A DNA stretch of 64,000 bases from Streptomyces sp. NBC_00536 (lineage in GTDB: Bacteria; Actinomycetota; Actinomycetes; Streptomycetales; Streptomycetaceae): positions 8,246,001 through 8,310,000 of the forward strand of contig NZ_CP107819.1 in NCBI RefSeq assembly GCF_036346295.1, read 5' to 3'. This document shows positions 62,901 through 64,000 of this stretch, in pieces; position 1 is the first letter of the stretch; the number at the start of each line of letters is the position of its first letter. A program made the translations under genes and the position numbers. The notes beneath the pieces were generated by a model, which did no database searches, was not told the DNA's origin, and worked only from the letters and a program-made list of their open reading frames with translations.

Positions 62901-64000
62901 GCGCGCCCGTCGCGACGATCCACCGGCTCGACCTGCGGCCCTCGGCCCCGTCGCCCACCGATCCCGCCGTGGGCGAACCGCCCGCCGCGTCGCTCTTCCG
63001 CACGAGCTGGGCACCCGGGCCACCGGCGAGCGCGGACGCTCCGGTGCCCAAGTGGGGCCTGCTGACCGGCGCCGGGCCGCGGCACGCCCTGGCGCTCGCG
63101 GGCTCCGGCGTCCCGGTGTACCCCGACCTCGCGGCGGCGGTCGGCGACGCACCGGCGATCGTCGTCGCCCCGTGCCCCGCACCCGGCGTCGCCACCGACG
63201 GTGACGGTGACGGCGACGGTGACCACAGCCCGGCCGGGCAGGTGCACCGAACGGCCCGATGGGCCCTGGCGCTGGCGCGGGCCTGGCTGGTGGAGCCCCG
63301 CCTGGCCGACTCCCGCCTGGTCCTCGTCACCACCGGCGCCGTCGACACGGGCACCGCCGAGCCGGACACCGGCGCCGAGACCGGTACCGGCACCCGTGCC
63401 GTTAGGGGCTCCGCCACGGGCGACCCAGGACTCGCCCAGGCCGCGGTGTGGGGACTGATCCGCTCGGCGCAGCGCGAGAACCCGGGCCGTTTCACCCTGA
63501 TCGACCTGGACGACGACCCCCGCTCCGCGGCCGCGCTGCCCGCACTGCTGTCGGGGGCGCAGCCCGAGACCGTCGTGCGTCAGGGGGTGCCCCACCTCCC
63601 GCAACTCGTCCGCCTGCCCGGGACGGCGGCCGAGGCGGAACCCGGACGGCGCCTCGACCCGCGGGGCACCGTCCTGGTCACCGGCGCGAGCGGCTCGCTG
63701 GGGATGATGACGGTGCGTCACCTGGTCGCCGCGCACGGCGTCCGCCATCTGCTGCTCGCCGCCCGGCGCGGCTCCGCGGCACCGGGGATGGCCGAGCTGT
63801 GCGCCGAACTGTCCGCACGGGGTGCTCGGGTGACGGTGCGGGCGTGCGATGTCGCCGACCGGCGGGCACTCGCCGCCCTGCTCGACGACGTACCGGCGGC
63901 GCACCCGCTGACCGGGGTGGTGCACACCGCGGGCGTCCTGGACGACGGCATCGTCGTGGCGTACGACGGTGAACGGCTCGACCGGGTGCTGCGGCCCAAA
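56981..64000 (+). CDS. Modular type I polyketide synthase with CoA-ligase loading domain (5' part)
   Basis: The frame is open from GTG 56981 to the window end (2340 codons, incomplete); GTG 56993, with AAGGA just before it, is an alternative start. A CoA-ligase/adenylation domain fills residues 1-570: [33 protein letters not shown], and RTASGKVRR with the catalytic Lys. ACP 1 has GMDSL (Ser649). KS has DTACSSS (Cys893), HGTGT and [12 protein letters not shown] has GHSIGE (Ser1364) and HAFH (1463-1466), a malonyl-CoA signature. DH has [10 protein letters not shown] (His1685) and LDAALH. The KR begins at about 2230 (TGASGSLG). The loading enzyme would activate a free carboxylic acid starter, as in rapamycin-type synthases. 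No ER is seen before the KR. Confidence 0.93.
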   Translation, partial: MKDHVGTVGAVGTDADIVRPLPVLLREHARSMGEKVAFEDRRTRLTYRDLERRTGRLAGHLVGLGLARGERAAILLGNRVEAVESLLAITRASAVAVPLDPASPAPELAHLLDDSGARVIITDRARLPRLLPLLTARPGLTVLVADPMDDEAVAPEHGHPSTTAQSPGRARPRAGRSPFQVPLRAGATDRVELRYEDLLGTDPATPAPDDLGLDEVAWLLYTSGSSGAPKGVLLTQRNRLAPVAAGLVGVLDMSPRDRLLWPLPLHHAMSHVVCVVGVTATGASAMIQPRFAVAPVLAELRRTDAPYTLLGGVPTTYSALLDEVRGSAVPGTRALGTRALGTRALRGCVSGGASAGPAFRRSFEEICGVPYLEHYGSTEAGPVTMAAPGDPVSAESCGRILPGTRVRVGGEADGQRVGEGELWVCGPGVMAGYHGRPDATAEVLRDGWFRTGDLARVDADGELVITGRAGDLIIRGGANVHPSEVEAVLRRLPGIADAAVAGRAHPVFGEVPVGYLVRERGRRPGDRFDRAAILAACRRELSAFKVPAELYEVEEVPRTASGKVRRNALADVPARLLEGAPAERPPAAAAAERPTTPIRGSATDATDLPDVTDATDVLALVVRAAADVLGCAPEAVEPATALRDLGMDSLTATVLRERLSAATGLRLSEAVAFDFPTAAALAAHLGALDAAERAATAPAPRPRPGPGPGRPGDAGADEGDDPVVIVGMACRYPGGVSTPEELWRLVADGTDAIGPFPADRGWDTDGLYDPDPGRPGHTYVREGGFLAGAGHFDPGFFGISPREALAMDPQHRLLLEVAWEAVERAGMDPKTLRGSATGVYAGLMYSDYAGRFAVTPAQVEGYLGIGNAGSVASGRIAYTLGLEGPAITVDTACSSSLVALHLAARALGRGECDLALVGGVTVMSTPASFVEFSRQRALSPDGRCKAFGAAADGTGWGEGVGMLLLSRLSEARGRGLSALAVVRGSAVNQDGASNGLTAPHGPAQQRVIRQALADAGLTPADVDAVEAHGTGTRLGDVIEAEAFLAVYGREPRQRPLWLGSVKSNIGHTQAAAGVAGVIKTVQAMAHGVLPRTLHAEEPNPAVDWPSGRVALLTTAVPWPAADRPRRAGVSSFGISGTNAHVVLEEAPPEDRPRNEPPAPAAPPAPAAPPGPSRAPLPFVLSARNVPGLRDQAGRLLDHLEASPDAAPADVAYSLVTTRSSFEHRAVVVARDRAELLTSLRALAEGKNRPGVHTGATRTQGSLAFLFTGQGSQRLGMGRELYGRRSLHPAFARSFDECCALFDPLLPTPLRDVVFAADGTTSRRGGDALLRTTRFAQPALFALETALFRLLESWGVRPDLVAGHSIGEVAAAHAAGVLSLADACTLVAARGRLMDALPGGAMAAVAAGEDEVAAHLAQVAGVVEIAAVNGPASVVVSGDEGAVGETVARFRALGRSTTPLRVSHAFHSAHMAPMLAEFAEVVGRLSFEAPELPMVSAVSGHAATDEDLRTPEFWVNHVRRPVRFADSLAHLRERGASRFVEIGPDGVLTALARTCLTAPQPDPQPDPQPTPQTPRTPAPLVLPTLRGNRPEAGALLDTVAALHADGVPVDWRAVFTGRDARRTALPTYAFQRRRFWLDADPPHRPAPEQGVPDRSFLRSLTATADDDGLLLEGLLSLREHPWLADHVVAGTVLVPGAAFVEMALYAGAQAGTPVVEELTLTAPLPLPAAGSLELQVKVAGADGTGGRAVTVHARHRGPTAGTAGTGPWRRHATGTLVPQGEPDRGRLATPAGDRPWPPSGAVPIDLDGPPGTPPAAGAYARLSRSGLRYGPAFQGLRAAWRLGAEVYAEVTLPETADVTASGAAAAATEFALHPALLDAALHTVALAALLPATDRAPGEDETPPRHEARAESVALPFSFTGVRLHAAGARRLRVRLMSPTAPGPARPGGAADAPPGHVVPGADGRIGLELTDETGAPVATIHRLDLRPSAPSPTDPAVGEPPAASLFRTSWAPGPPASADAPVPKWGLLTGAGPRHALALAGSGVPVYPDLAAAVGDAPAIVVAPCPAPGVATDGDGDGDGDHSPAGQVHRTARWALALARAWLVEPRLADSRLVLVTTGAVDTGTAEPDTGAETGTGTRAVRGSATGDPGLAQAAVWGLIRSAQRENPGRFTLIDLDDDPRSAAALPALLSGAQPETVVRQGVPHLPQLVRLPGTAAEAEPGRRLDPRGTVLVTGASGSLGMMTVRHLVAAHGVRHLLLAARRGSAAPGMAELCAELSARGARVTVRACDVADRRALAALLDDVPAAHPLTGVVHTAGVLDDGIVVAYDGERLDRVLRPK
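57971..58015. repeat. In-frame 15-bp tandem repeat x3 in the loading domain
   Basis: GGCACGCGCGCCCTG is repeated three times (the last with one change), coding GTRAL three times before the conserved [11 protein letters not shown] segment of the adenylation domain. The repeat sits in a loop, so the enzyme may tolerate it. Confidence 0.8.

Overview
The window is very GC-rich actinobacterial DNA with frequent GTG/TTG starts, ATGA/GTGA gene overlaps and rare in-frame TTA codons. It is almost certainly from a Streptomyces or close relative. No rRNA, tRNA, CRISPR array or replication origin was seen.

Left part (1-12000): a mosaic of accessory genes. It holds the 5' end of a secreted repeat protein, an FAD-linked oxidase with a C-terminal Ig-like domain plus a small convergent partner, a HelR/HelD-type RNA polymerase-recycling helicase behind an 18-bp palindrome, a VOC protein, a DUF6193-like protein, small hypotheticals and an alpha/beta hydrolase that lacks its catalytic Ser and His. 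Decayed pieces of an IS5-type transposase, a serine recombinase and a truncated gene lie among them.

Centre (12000-37800): a Streptomyces-type contractile injection system (CIS/eCIS). It starts with a convergent effector-like protein that joins a DUF4157 eCIS-core region to a deaminase-like centre (HAE ... PCxxC) and an HTH-like C-terminus. The minus strand then carries, in transcription order, sheath, inner tube, Mu gp41-like chaperone, DUF6760 protein, a very large Pro/Ala-rich protein split by a G9 frameshift, second tube protein, LysM tube-initiator, VgrG spike, gp25, Afp11- and Afp12-like baseplate proteins, and a CisA-like zinc-ribbon/TM/discoidin membrane protein. A divergent NEW3-like/TM/ricin membrane protein, the AAA+ ATPase and the DUF4255 cap protein follow. 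A divergent regulator pair ends the locus: an atypical LuxR response regulator, and a LAL/LuxR ATPase regulator with two TTA codons, which suggests bldA control. Three gene scraps at 37.8-38.25 kb mark its right edge.

Right of it (38250-45820): a compact, unassigned biosynthetic-looking cluster. DUF1152 and HemW-like radical SAM genes are divergent from an overlapping run of ATP-grasp, ATP-grasp, MFS exporter and FemAB-like acyltransferase.

Right part (45900-64000): secreted enzymes (GH28-related beta-helix protein, M4 thermolysin-like protease, secreted amidase), a SigE-family sigma factor with a membrane protein, a TetR/GNAT pair divergent from a chlorophyllase-like hydrolase, a hypothetical protein, and the 5' 7 kb of a modular type I polyketide synthase. 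The PKS has a CoA-ligase-type loading domain (CoL-ACP-KS-AT(malonyl-type)-DH-KR...) and runs off the window end.
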